From Puffinus mauretanicus (taxonomy: Eukaryota > Chordata > Aves > Procellariiformes > Procellariidae), in assembly GCA_023333565.1 (NCBI GenBank), contig JAJKFH010003229.1, positions 1,462,001 through 1,526,000 on the forward strand: DNA of 64,000 nucleotides. Direction: 5' to 3'. The number at the start of each line of letters is the position of its first letter. The stretch's first letter is position 1. Shown piece by piece: positions 44,339 through 56,392 of this stretch. The position numbers and the translations under genes were made by a program. The notes beneath the pieces were generated by a model, which searched no databases, was not told the origin of the DNA, and saw nothing but the letters and a program-made list of their open reading frames with translations.

Positions 44339-44464
44339 TAAAAAAACAAAACACAACAAAACAACCAAACAAAAAACCACAAAAAAACCCACCCAAAAAG
44401 AACCCCACCAAATCAAAAATTCATGGTTTGGTTTGGTTGTTTGGGTGTTTGTTTTTTTTTTTTA
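44339..44464. repeat. A/C-rich block followed by G/T-rich block (inverted low complexity)
   Basis: 44339-44419 is nearly all A and C; 44424-44464 is nearly all G and T. The two halves share the phrase AACAACCAAAC when one is reverse-complemented, so an imperfect hairpin is possible. Confidence 0.6.
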
Positions 44465-47400
44465 ATTAAGGAACTTTTAAAGTATCATTTCAGGTCTGAG
44501 AGGAAAAGACAAAGGCGGAGAATTTTCTAAGCAGACTAAAACAAACCACTAGCAAAGAGATGTACAAATACGTTAAAAAAGACGTATGAAGTTTCAGTTT
44601 AACTCTGTAGGTGCTCAACTCCTATTTCACTGCTAGGCTCTATACATCTTCTGTTCCTGATACTCTGCTTTACTGACTACAGATAAACCCTCTCTGAAAG
44701 ACATAAGGGTGTAGCCAGAATACTGAACTTGCAATTAGTGACACCCACCCCCTCCCCACTTCCAACTTATACAAAGTCTCCAAAGTAACATTTCCAGAAA
44801 CAATAAACATTACTTTAAAGGAAGTTCTTCAGAAAGCTGTGCCCTCCCCAGTTTCCTAAAGGAAAAGGTAAAAATCATACATAGCAAAGCATCTCTTACA
44901 GACTTAAGGGGCCACATCCCAACAAGGCAGGCATTTTTGTGTGCCATTTTTGCCCCAGATGCGTCTTCTCCTTTCAAAGTACAAGCAGAATGACAAGGGG
45001 GACATGGCACATACAATTCAAAACCTTCAATGTTCTCGACATTGTACCAATTTAGATGCCATAAGTGATTTGAATACATAGGACTGAAAATGCAGAGACA
45101 CTTCCCAAAGGAATTTTTATGTGCTTTTTTATGACGTGTAATTGAATTCACGGGAACTGTTGGCTAAAAATACTCCCCCTTTCTTTTCTGAACATTTTGA
45201 CTCAAAAAAAAAACATCAGTTCCGGACTTCTGTACCCCCTGGTTTAGCAAGAAGACTTGGTATCCCATAACATATACTGTTAATTCAAACAAAGCAGTAG
45301 AAGGTTGAATCTGCAAGGTATGTACTACCCAAAAATCTATAGGCATTTACTTAGGAAGCGCTAAACCACCCAAAGATTAATTAGTAATTGTAAGGCTTTC
45401 TCCCTACTCTTCCACTTGATTCTTGCAAGGGATTCCGAAAAACACTAGTAAGTTGTTCGTTGAGTTTGTGGATTTCTTCCCATCAACTCCAGAAAACCAT
45501 TCAGTCTGGTTTTTACAACATCCACCACAGAGCAGCATAAATGGTCTTCCCGTTTTTCACCCCTTGCAGATCACCTGCAGGCAGACCAGCAATTTGGCTG
45601 CTGACATGATTAAAAGCAGCCTTTGAATTAGGAAGCCATCGATACCATATGCTTCCCAAAGCAAGGCAGCTAGAGTGAGAATTGGGGGGGAGGGGTGTGT
45701 TTCTTTGGGGTGATATTTGATTTTTTTTTTTGGTTGATTTTTTTTTTTTTGGTGAACCTTATACTGCATTGTTTCTCCTGAAACAAGAATTGGAACTGTT
45801 AGAGCAAGACAAAAGCAGATGAATACCAAGAGAGACCTGACAGAGACGGCACTGACCCGAAGACAAATCTAACAAGAATTACAAAAGAGTTTATTGACTG
45901 CACGGTAAATAAGAACAGGAAATTTCACTTGTGTGGAAGACATCCAAAAGCCCCTCGAGCTCTGGAGGGGCAGCTCCTGACAACACCCATCGGCCGGTGG
46001 GCAGGCGAGCTGCAGAGGAACAGCACCAGAACCGCAGTGCTCTGTAAGGGGAGGGAGAACCCAAGAGGTCTCCCCACCCATCCTTTCGAGAAGGGCAAAG
46101 TAAAGGCAAGAATTCAAAGCAAATCTTAAGGCTTCAGACAAGCACATTAGGAACAAAACAAATGATACTTTGATGGAGCGCTGAGATAAGCAAAGAGACC
46201 CACAATTACTTCAGTTTTCTTTCATCTCCCTGGACAAGCTCATACCTTGCCAGAAGCCTAATTCCAGGGAGAGCTGCTGGCAGCCGAAGCAAGGCTACCG
46301 TACTGAAATTTAACTTGCAGATTTCTGATGTGCCCAATTCCTCAAATTTCAAGTGTTTTCCTTACCCAAATTATTCCCTGCAATTAAAAAGCAGTAAGTA
46401 ATGGACATAAACAAAGTCTTAAACACAGCATTTCCCAAAGGCTTACGTCAGCTTTTACACCAGCCTCAGCTGTTACAGAAACACTTGGGAGCTATCGCTC
46501 CTATGGTATATTATTTAGCGATTATCCTCCCAAGGATTTTTCTTGTGCAGGCTCAGTCATTTAAAAAATGAGAACACTTGAAAATGCCTAAGCATTCCTT
46601 ATCTGTTAAGGCCATTTACAACTCAAGCCAACTCCTTAAAAACTGTTTCTTTCTTTCTTTAAAATTTCTGTTTTGGAGAGCCTCGGAGCTGGGCTGAATG
46701 CATGGAGCAAAGGCAACTGTAAGCAGATACAATCCAAACTTGTTCGGCACTACCCAGCAGCACGGGAAATACGCCCAGCAAGCCCAGCCTACCGGTGCCC
46801 AGTTCCAGCTCCAGGGTCTTTTGTTTCAGCAGGACTGATAAAAAACTAAAACTTTTAAAGGGTTCAGAAAACTTATCACTTACTTTTTATCGCAATTTAA
46901 CACTAAGAACAGACACTTTCCAACTGTTTCCTTGACTAGTTCTGCAAATATTAATGCATTTTTATCTGTGAAATCCGAAACCATAATAAGCAGTTTGTCA
47001 CAGAAAATGCTAACTCACAACAGGTTTAAAAAAATAAATAAATCAAGTTTAAGGCTTAATTATGTTTTGATAACACCAAAACTGGTATTGCAAAATTAAC
47101 AAGCAAATATCTTATACTGTATTTGCAAACAGTGTTATTGTCTACAAAACCTTGTATGACTCAACACTGCTGTATTCCCCTTGGGGTATGTATTTAAAGG
47201 CACTGGGAGTTCCCTGTGGGTACAGAATTTAAATCCCATGATTTGAACAGAGAAGATCTGATCTGACCTCCTGCACGTCAGAGGCTATTACATTTCTCCT
47301 ATTTACCATGATGGAGCCCAACATCTTGTATTTACCTCTTTGGAAAATTAATTGCGCAGTCTTCACATCAGGAGGCAAAAAATATGTTTCCCTTCTCAGT

Positions 47401-47975
47401 TTGCCCCAAGCCCGTACCATCACAAAAACATGTCCCTGGTTTCCCACCTGAATGCCTTCCAGACAGCGGTACTTCACATGTCTTTTCTTGCCTGGTATTT
47501 CCTCTCTGTGGAGGCAACTAAGGCGCTGTTCAATCTTCCTTTTGATAAATTACAGATTGTTTTTCTCATCTGGTTTTACCTCCAGAGCTGGAATTAAAGA
47601 ACACTTAATTTTTTTTTTTTTAAATTATCTCTATCCATCAGAGCCACTAACTCCTGTCCCGGCCCTCTCTTCCCTGAGCCCTTCTCAGAGGATGAGCTCA
47701 GCTCCCCAAAACCACATCTGGCACACAACGAGGTAGCCTCAAATCCATGCAGAGTTTACCTAAACTCATCAGCAAGCAGCAAAGCCCCGCTGCTGAATGG
47801 TGGGGTGGCAAGGGGGCAGGAAGTCCAGGCAGGGGGAAGCCACGTTCTTGTGGTTTAACCTTGCAGGCAGCCAAATAACACTCAGCCGCTTGCTCACTCC
47901 CCCTGCCCTCAGTGGGATGGGGAGAGAATTGGAAGGGTAAGAGTGAGAAAAACTCGTGGGTTGAGATAAAGACAG

Positions 47976-47981
47976 TTTAAT
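47976..47981 (-). terminator. ATTAAA poly(A)-signal-like hexamer in LTR
   Basis: ATTAAA lies on the minus strand within the LTR, in the context TCTATTAAACTGTC, where the R region normally carries the retroviral polyadenylation signal. As it faces the same way as APP it could in principle cause intronic polyadenylation, but such signals are usually suppressed in introns. Confidence 0.4.
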
Positions 47982-48107
47982 AGAACAGAAAAGGGAAAAT
48001 AATAATAATAATGATAGAATACACAAAATGAGTGATGCAATTGCTCACCACCCACGCTGACCGATAACCAAGTAGCGATCGCTACTTCCTGGATCACGCC
48101 TATCATT

Positions 48108-48128
48108 CATATACTGAGCATGACGTCA
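48108..48128 (-). promoter_or_regulatory. LTR promoter-like motifs (CRE plus TATA-like)
   Basis: A full-consensus cAMP response element TGACGTCA at 48121-48128 is followed on the minus strand, after GCTCAG, by TATATG (48108-48113). This is the usual order in a retroviral U3 region. The TATA element is imperfect. Whether the LTR drives transcription in this genome is unknown. Confidence 0.45.
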
Positions 48129-49571
48129 CATGGTATGGAATACCCTGTTGGCCAGCTGGGCCACGTGTCCCAACAATGCTCCCTCCCATCCTCTGCTTGG
48201 TAGCACGGAAGCTGTCCCTGACAGGGTACTTAGCAGCAACTGAAAACATCAGTGTGTTATCAACATTCTTCTCATACTAAATCCAAAACACAGCACTAAG
48301 AAGAAATTTAACCCTATCCCAGCTGAAACCAGGACACACGCAGAGCACAAGGTGGGCGTCCCTGGCTTCACCCAACACTAACCCTTCCCATGGCCCATTT
48401 TCCACACAGGCTCCAGGCCTCAACTGCCCTCTTTAAGATGAGGAGGCCACTTAATTACCATCCTCAGTGTCAAACATCGGTTTTACAGCCACAACAGAAA
48501 ACTCAGCCTCCTACCCACTACTGTCGAGTCCCACGAGTCAATGGCAGCGTATAAGTCACATTTTGTCTTTCTGCTTATAAAGGAGTACATAAAAGAAAAC
48601 TTCTGAGTAACAAAAGGCTGTTAAGTGACAGATTAATTAACGCTTTCTTCCTCTTATCAGTTAAGAGATACAATTTCTTTAAAACACATTACAAACATTT
48701 ATGCACGCATTTATATTCGAGCATGCGCAGCCCCACTCAAATGAAAGGGGCCAGCTCAGATGAGCCAAGCAATGTACGTCAGCCTCAATTTTCAGAGCCT
48801 GGGTCTTGACCTTCAGTATTTTTCCCCATTGCCCACAGAAGTTTTGTTAGATTTAAACAGGAATTTGGTAGTTTAGAATTTGTATTGTAGTTATAAATTA
48901 ATCTAAAGCTGTTTGACAAACCCTAAGTCTCACTTAAATATGTTTTCAGAAATTGACTGCGATTTCAAAGTAAAATGCTTTGATTTAATTTTACCCTGCT
49001 GTTTATCAGAGATTACATTTTCACTCCAAGCACATCTGTTCATGGGATTTTCTTGCAAACACCTTCAGAAATGTATTAGATCTTCTGCTCAAAGGAAAGC
49101 CCCCCCGCAATCACAGCAGGGATTTAACGAAGCCTATCAGCCATGGCGAGCCAGCAGCTCTGTGCATGGTGCCAATGCAGATCGATACCATAACCCTCCT
49201 TCCCTGACCGCACAACAAGAACTGGCCATCACAGCCATCTACCCCTCTCCCGCCGACCCAGCTCATCCTGCCCATTCACCGAAATAACAGTGTTTGTGAC
49301 CCAAGCAGGCAAGTGCTGATTTTTACCAGAGATGTCACCTCAGCCTGGATGCAAACAGGCCTGACAGGCTAGCAGTGAAAACTGAAACACTTCACATCAG
49401 CAGCTCAGAGATGGCATCACAATTATGAAGAACACTGCACACGGAAAAGGAGAAACTGGCTTTTCAGGTGTTAAGGCTAGCAGGAAAAAGAAAAAAATTC
49501 CTGACAACTTTATTATACCACTATGAGAAACAAAAGACAATGTCAAAGTAGAAACAAATCTAACCCTGAAT

Positions 49572-51715
49572 TTTAGGAAAGCAAACTTCCAGCTGTTCAA
49601 GGAGTTAGTGAATAGGACCCCCTGGGAAACTGCCCTCAGGGACAAGGGAGCAGAACAGGGCTGGCAGATCTTTAAGGAAGCTTTCTATAGAGTGCAAGAA
49701 CTCTCGATCCCCAGGTGTAAGAAATCAGGAAAGGAAGGCAAGAGACAAGCATGGCTGAGTCAAGACCTGCTGGTCAAACTAAAGGGCAAGACGGACACGC
49801 ACAGGCAGTGGAAGCAGGGACAGGTATCCTGGGAAGAGTATAGGGATGCTGCCCAGTTGTGTAGGGATGGGGTCAGGAAGGCCAAGGTGCAGCTGGAGCG
49901 GAACTTGGCAAGGGACGCAAAGAATAGTAAGAAGGGCTTCTACAGGTATGTCAGCCAGAAAAGGAAGGTCAAAGAAAGCCTACCCCCCGGGACGAGCAAG
50001 ACTGGCAAACTGGTAACAACGGACGAGGAAAAAGTTGAGGTACTCAACAACTTTTTTGCCTCAGTCTTCACTGGCAACCTCTCCTCCCACATCTCGCCAG
50101 TGGATGGACCGCAAGACGGGGACTGGGGGAGCAAAGTCCCTCCCACTGTAAGAGAAGATCAGGTTCGTAACCACCTGAGGAACCTGAACACACATAAGTT
50201 TATGGGACCTGGTGAGATGCATCCCAGCTTCCTGAGGGAACTGGCTGATGTTGCCAAGCCACTCTCCATGATATTTGAAAAGTCATGGCAGTCAGGTGAA
50301 GTCCCTGGTGACTGAGAAAAGCAAAACATTGCACCCATTTTTAAGAAGGGTAGAAAGGAGGACCCTGGGAACTACTGACCTGTCAGCCTCGCCTCTGTGC
50401 CTGGGAAGATCATGGAACAGATCCTCCTAGAAGCTATGCTAAGGCATATGGAGGACAGGGAGGTGATTCGAGACAGCCAGCATGGCTTCACCAAGGGCAA
50501 GTCCTGCCTGACCAACCTAGCAGCCTTCTATGATGGAATGACTACATCGGTGGTCGTGGGAAGAGCTACAGATGTCGTCTGTCTGGACTTCTGTAAAGCC
50601 TTTGACACTTAGCCTCTCTAAATTGTAGAGAGATGGATTTGATGGGTGGACTGTCTGGTGGATGAGGAATTGGTTGGATGGTGACATCCAGAGGGTAGTG
50701 GTCAACGGCTCAATGTCTACATGGAGATCAGGGACAAGTGGTGGCCCTCAGGGGTCTGTACTGGGACCAGTACTGTTTAATATCTTCATCAATGACATAG
50801 GCAGTGGGATCGAGTGCACCCTCAGCAAGTTTGCAGATGACATCAAGCTGAGTGGTGTGGTCGACATGCCTGAGGGATGGGATGCCATCCAGAGGGACCT
50901 GGACAAGCTCAAGAAGTGGGCCCGTGTGAACCTCACGAGTTTCAACAAGGCCAAGAGCAAGGTCCTGCACCTGGGTTGGAGCGACCTCCAGTATCAATGC
51001 AGGCTGGGGGATGAAGGGATTGCGAGCAGCCCTGCCGAGAAGGACTTGGGGGTATTGGTGGATGAAAAGGTGGACATGAGCCAGCAATGCGCGCTCGCAG
51101 CCCAGAAGGCCAACCATATCCTGGGCTGCATCAAAAGAAGCGTGGCCAGGAGGTCGAGGAAGGTGATTCTGCCCTTCTGCTCTGGTGAGACCCCACCTGG
51201 AGTACTGTGTCCAGCTGCGGAGCCCTCAGCACAGGAAGGACATGGACCTCTTGGAGTGGGTCCAGAAGAAGGCCACGAAAATGATCAGGGGCATGGAACG
51301 CCTCTCCTATGAAGAAAGGCTGTGAGAGTTGGGGTGGTTCAGCCTGGAGAAGAGAAGGCTTCAGGAAGACCTTATTGCAGCCTTTCAGTACTTAAAGGGG
51401 GCCTATAAGAAAGATGGGGACAAACTTTTTAGCAGGGCCTGTTGCAATAGGACCAGGGGGAATGGTTTTAAACTAAAAGAGGGTGGATTCAGACTAGATA
51501 TAAGGAAGAAATTTTTTTCAATGAGGGTGGGGAAACACTGGAACAGGTTGCCCATAGAGGTGGTAGATGCCCCATCCCTGGAAGCATTCAAGGTCAGGTT
51601 GGACAGGGCTCTGAGCAACCGGATCTGGTTGAAGATGTCCCTGCTCACTGCAGGGGGTTGGAACTAGATGACCTTTAAAGGTCCCTTCCAACCCAAACTA
51701 TTCTATGATTCTAAA
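49572..51715 (+). mobile_element. CR1 LINE, 5'-truncated, ~2.1 kb
   Basis: This is the longest transposon in the window. The left end is near TGAATTTTAGGAAAGCAAAC; the right end has GGTTGGAACTAGATGACC and an ATTCTATGATTCTA tail at 51700-51715. It retains the latter part of ORF2 (see the pseudogene entry) and the short 3' UTR. It sits in APP intron 1 in antisense orientation. I could not define a target duplication. CR1 elements use target-primed reverse transcription and are the dominant LINE family in birds. Confidence 0.95.
49608..51667 (+). pseudogene. CR1 ORF2 remnant: reverse transcriptase, broken
   Basis: The reverse-transcriptase region of CR1 ORF2 is readable in pieces. 49608-50315 encodes the linker before the RT, with motifs such as [11 protein letters not shown] and [17 protein letters not shown]. 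It stops at 50316, after which 50316-50612 continues with [31 protein letters not shown] and RT motif A ([11 protein letters not shown]). A stop and a small loss follow AFDT. 50662-51312 resumes with [17 protein letters not shown], the motif B region [17 protein letters not shown] and the catalytic motif C, seen as FADD. 51329-51667 encodes the C-terminal part. The 5' endonuclease domain is missing through truncation. With at least three frame breaks it cannot make an active enzyme. Confidence 0.92.
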
Positions 51716-54700
51716 TAAAAGTGGAAGAGACTGCCAGCATCCAGGTCCCTTTGGGGACCTTCAGAAGTCCTCAAAACTCTCTCAAACACTCACATGTATT
51801 ACAGGTCCCTTATTTGCTCTTTGACTTTTTAGGCTTTCCAACACCTCTTCTTACTCTCTTGCATAAAATTTAAATAATAAATTCTAAGTTTGGGGGTGCC
51901 AGGGTGGGGGTGGGTGTTTTGCCTCCCATTTTTGTAAGGTAAAGCTGACATTCTCCTGGTAAGTCATATTATTCTGGATGCTGTGATTACAGACAAGCTC
52001 CCACCAGCAAGTTGCTTGCAATGAAGTTCTAGGAGCTAAGGAACACTGAAAGAAGGACAAGTTGGAGTTCCAAAATTCTCAGTTTAAAAAGTTTGTTGTT
52101 AAGCAACTTCAGATCAGTATTATCCTTCTAAGACTTAATGGAACCGAAGACAGAACTGGCAAAAGGAAACAGTGACAAAATTAGGTTGCTGAAAGATGTG
52201 TCATTAAAAGCAATTTTATTCCACTTCATACGTAAGAGAACTGGGCAGAGGACCGACAAGGCACAAGTAGCAGAGCTGCAGAAGAATAGCAAACAAGCTT
52301 CAAAACAACCCAAGAGCTGCTACAGGTCTAGATGCTTACTAATGCTATGCATGTACAAAACCTCCTAATTTACATACCGTAAGTGCTCAACAATTAAGCT
52401 ACGACCAATCAACATTTAGTACATTTAAATTTACAACACCTATGAAGAAAAAAAGGAAAATACCCAAAATAATGAATGACATTTTAAAGCCACTGCGGTT
52501 TTTTTTGCATTAACAGTTTTCTTCTCTTCCTCAGTTTAGCTTCCCCTAGAAAATACTGTATTTTTCACTGCTTACATAAGCAAATATACTGGCATTAAAT
52601 GGGATAAGTAATAGAAAGAGCTTTTTTTCAAACGAACAAAAAAACCAAACCTAGAAGCCATGACTCAGTTTATGAGGAGCTTCGAAAATTAACTACAACA
52701 GAATCAAACCTTTAACAACAATACAATGAAGATCTATCTCCCCATGTTTTCAGGTGAGACATAGGGAACAAATGTAGTTTTTCAAGTTACCTTTCAAATG
52801 ATGAGAAAGCAGAATGCAATAAAAGTACTATATCAGCTCAGTACTCCATATTCCAGATCCAAAACTCCAGTTACAAATAAATTTATGTAACTAAGCACAG
52901 AAAGAAGAACTCAAGTTAGCCGTTTGTCTCAAAACTGTATCACGGTATCTGACAAAGCAGGTTGGGGGGGAGTCAGCCCTTTGTAGAGTCCATAATTTAG
53001 AGAAAAATGCATTTTACAGGGTCAGAGTGCCAGAATGAGCTTTAAAAATGTGCTGATAAGGTAAGAGAAAGTTTGCTGCAGGCACAAAGACGATGCAATA
53101 GCATGACCAGGGAATTGGAAATAACTCCAAAATCCTGCCCATCTCTATTTTTTTTTCCTATGTGTGTCCATTGGATACTGTTTCTAAATTTTGGAGATGG
53201 ATGAGGAGGCAATTCTCACCTTCACCATAAAAAAATAATAATTAATGGTATTATTTCTAATCTATTAGCACCAAATAACTGTATTACCTAAATCTGAGGT
53301 GTGTATGTGTAAACTCCTGTTTCATAGTTTCAAAAACTGAAAGTCCAAAATTTGTACAGTTCCCAAACAATGTAAGGTTTTGCTCACCCTGTCCCCATCT
53401 TGAACTCCTATTAGCTATGTGTTTTGTTTTACTAATTGCAATTACGTAAATCGTGCAAACTGCCAAACTGGATCACATTGGTAGCCTGCTCTGAAAAGGA
53501 GCAATTTTTAAATGCTTTTACTAACAGGTACAACCAGTTTTGCCCCATTCCTGTCATATGTTATCTGCGGTGGTTGAATAGATAAACTCTGCTCTAAGGA
53601 AAGACAGACCAGGAAAGGGTGAACAGGGAATTCCTATCTGGATTAGCTCAAAATGGGTCAGTGGGAACTCAATGGAGTTATCCATCCCTGAACGCAGCTC
53701 CTTGGGGATTTCTGCCTTTTGCAGTGACTTGACACTAACTTTTAACAATTGGGAAGCAAAGAGGGGTCAGGTGTGAAAAGACTGTTCATGCTCTGCTGCA
53801 GGTCACCAGAGGGAGGCAACGGGATTAACACCTTAATTAAATGCTATTACATCAACTTCAGCAAATTTGGTTTCAGAGGCTGGTGCTCTTCCCCAAAGAA
53901 GCTCGTGACCATTTTCTGACTCAGGTCTCTGAAGCATCTGCCAGATGACACCTACCAAAAAAGACACAGCTCATTTCTTTCAACATGGCACAGGATCATA
54001 AAACCAGCTTAGAGAGGGGTCAAAGAGAGCTGAAAAGGCTGAGCTTACAGAGTGGTGGACACTGGTGGAAGCAGGAAGAGCAGCTTTCCACAGCCAGCTC
54101 CTGAGCTAGGTTGGTTGCCAGCCAAACAGCAGCGTTTAACTACCACCTGAAAAGAGCAGCCAGATTATAAAAACCACAAAGCACACTGGCTCACGCGTTC
54201 CTCTGTTTAAAGCTCAGCTGTCCCACAATCCATGGAATGCTATCAGTTGACCAGAAGGTTTGCTTCTTTTGGAAAGCCTTGTAAATCACTGCAATCTAGA
54301 CGTATCCTTTAATATTAACTCTGCAAGAGAAGATCAAGTTCTCCCGAACTTGCTGGGAGGACCATCAACAAAACACGGCACGCCAGCAGTCCTGCTTCTC
54401 AGCTGAAGAAGCCACAGCACTTATAAAGTTGTTACACTGGAAACTAAAGTACAGAAACCAGCAATACCCATATCCATCGCACTCTCCTGTTTCTATTAAT
54501 CAATGCAGGGCAAGAAACCTGCAACACACAATTGTGGAATAGCAGTGTCCTTACCGTCAGAAGCTGGTTTAAGTTTTTCCACCCTTCTAAAAAGCATCAC
54601 TTATTTTACTATCTCTACGTTCACACACCAAGATATGCTTGTCGTCTGGAAAGCCCATTTTATGAGCCACTGCAAGATACTGGCATTAATTACACGCTGT

Positions 54701-56209
54701 GGAGTGTACTGCCCCTTACCCGTATTTCCATCGTGAAATTTTGTTTTGTAATTACTTGAATCATTGTCGAGTATTTGTTCTGCCACAAAGTGCAGTATCA
54801 AAATAATCCTATATCCTCCATATAGAAAGGAGCTTGAGATGTAGTGTTGTTTTTTTTTAAATAGACACTCATATATATACACACATACTAACTGGCTGTC
54901 ATTCAAATTGATCCCCTTGAACTGAGGCCATTAACCCCATTTATTTTGTTTCCCTTTTGTTATATGACTAAATTCTCACAAGGAAAGGTAGATATTTTTG
55001 GTAACTGGAGGCATCTCCGGAGCTTCTGGAATCTACAGCAGAGCACAACAAGATTTAATAATCAGGTAGCTCTCTAACGGTTTTGTAATCAAAATGAATA
55101 AAGAAAGAAGACAAATACCCAGGTTTCAGAACCAATGTCACATTACAATCAAGGGCAGAAAAGTGACTTATTTAGGGCTGAAGACTCAAAACCACACACC
55201 AGCCATTACTTGCTGATATTCTCAGTTGGTTTGGTATCACCAAAAGAGACAGAAAATAGGTGTTTTCAATACCTCAACCGTATGTATTTCTGAAGTAGAG
55301 TCAGGGAAGGAGGGCAGATTCCAGATCAAGTTGTGAGAACAAGGGCTCATCAGACCAACTGCATTCAGTTTTAAACAAAAAAAGCAGGTCAGAGCAAAAG
55401 TTTTTACTTCTCTTCAGAGGAGTCCTTTGTCTCTGAATTATTCCAGGCTCAGGCTCCTTATCAACATAGCTCTTGGCAATCCTCAGCCTGGCAGCAATTG
55501 TTGTAAACTCTCATCACAAGAGCATGCCATAACAGTTAACCAAGCTTACAGAAAGTCGTTCAGTATTTTTTCAATTTGCTTCACTTTTAATCTTCTTACA
55601 CCACAGGATTTTTTCAAAATCCCCCGAATTTAAATTCAATAACACACAGCTTTAGACTTACGTGTTAAAACCACACCAGACAGCTCACCTAACAATTTCA
55701 ATGAACCTATTACCATATATAAAACCAATTATATTTTTATCAGCAGCAGTCTAGAATTCTGTCTCTTCATTGCCTGGATATAAGGAGGTATGTAAGTGAC
55801 TATTGGTTTAATATAGCCTATACGTTAATATAATGTATATACACAGATGTACGCATATGGTGATTTTAATGTCATACATTAAATATGCAAATATATTGGG
55901 TATTTCAATATATTTCTGCATACATTATACTGACACATTAGGTGATTTTAATGCATTACATGTATGCGTACATTGTATACATATACACGGACATTTGACA
56001 GACATTAATATTATTTTTTTATTAAACCCAAATACAATTTTTTTCAACTCCTGATTATTATACACATTTTTTTGAAGATGTGACAGATGTCAAAACGACA
56101 CTCATTCGGAGTATTCAGGATTAAGGATGTAAATTAAGCCTAGAGATACTACCTTAAAAATAAACAAGTAACAGCTTGGAGACATGTTTCAAGCCAGAGG
56201 TGAACCAAC
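51716..56209. other. Intron 1 segment between CR1 copies
   Basis: AT-rich unique sequence apart from the minisatellite near 55.9 kb. Nothing else recognised. Confidence 0.65.
55859..56007. repeat. Degenerate AT-rich minisatellite, ~40-48 bp units
   Basis: Units starting with a GGTGATTTTAAT-like phrase occur at 55859 and 55941 (the 13-base phrase is identical in these two), with weaker copies at 55898 (GGGTATTTCAAT) and 55989 (GGACATTTGA). Spacings are 39, 43 and 48 bp. The units share TATACA/ACATTA-type filler. Confidence 0.6.
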
Positions 56210-56392
56210 CAAACTGCAAGTGGAGCAGGTTGCCCAGCGAGGTTGTGCAGGCTCTGTCCTTGGAGCTCCATTTTCAAGACCCAACTGCAGAAAGCCCTGA
56301 GCAGCCTGGTCTGATCCCAGAGCTGGCTCTGCTTTGGGCAGGGGGGTGGACCAGAGACCTCCTGAGGGATCCTGTGATCCTATCTACTAATT
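56210..56392 (+). mobile_element. CR1 LINE 3' fragment, degenerate
   Basis: Landmarks are GGAGCAGGTTGCCCAGCGAGG, CTTGGAGCTCCATTTTCAAGAC, CCCTGAGCAGCCTGGTCTGA and GAGACCTCCTGAGG, in the order expected of a CR1 3' end. The tail is decayed (CCTGTGATCCTATCTACT). It is in APP intron 1, antisense. Divergence suggests an older insertion than the other copies. Confidence 0.85.

Larger units (their letters stand above)
24207..47845. other. Intron 1 central segment, mostly unannotated
   Basis: Mostly AT-rich unique DNA with the simple repeats listed separately. Two compositionally distinct patches occur: 33597-33745 (GC-rich) and 36430-36610 (GC-rich, with splice-like signals). No recognisable gene. 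Confidence 0.6.
47846..48336 (-). mobile_element. Solo LTR of an avian endogenous retrovirus
   Basis: Read on the minus strand, the element begins TGTCCTGGTTTCAGCTGGGA and ends GGTTTAACC-type sequence (TTAAACCACAAGA), the ends of a very common bird LTR. The flanks are CACGT (47841-47845) and CACGC (48337-48341), a 5-bp target duplication with one change, which supports these borders. Inside, in minus-strand order, are a CRE (TGACGTCA, 48121-48128), a weak TATA-like TATATG (48108-48113), an 18-bp palindrome (48070-48087), a short AAT-type microsatellite near 48000, and ATTAAA (47976-47981). No internal retroviral genes are present, so it is a recombination-derived solo LTR of about 491 bp. It lies in the same orientation as APP. 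The ERV class is inferred from the duplication length and memory. Confidence 0.85.

Noticed and set aside
48913..49287. 124-codon plus-strand frame before the CR1 copy
   Set aside because: No recognisable domain or signals; likely chance.
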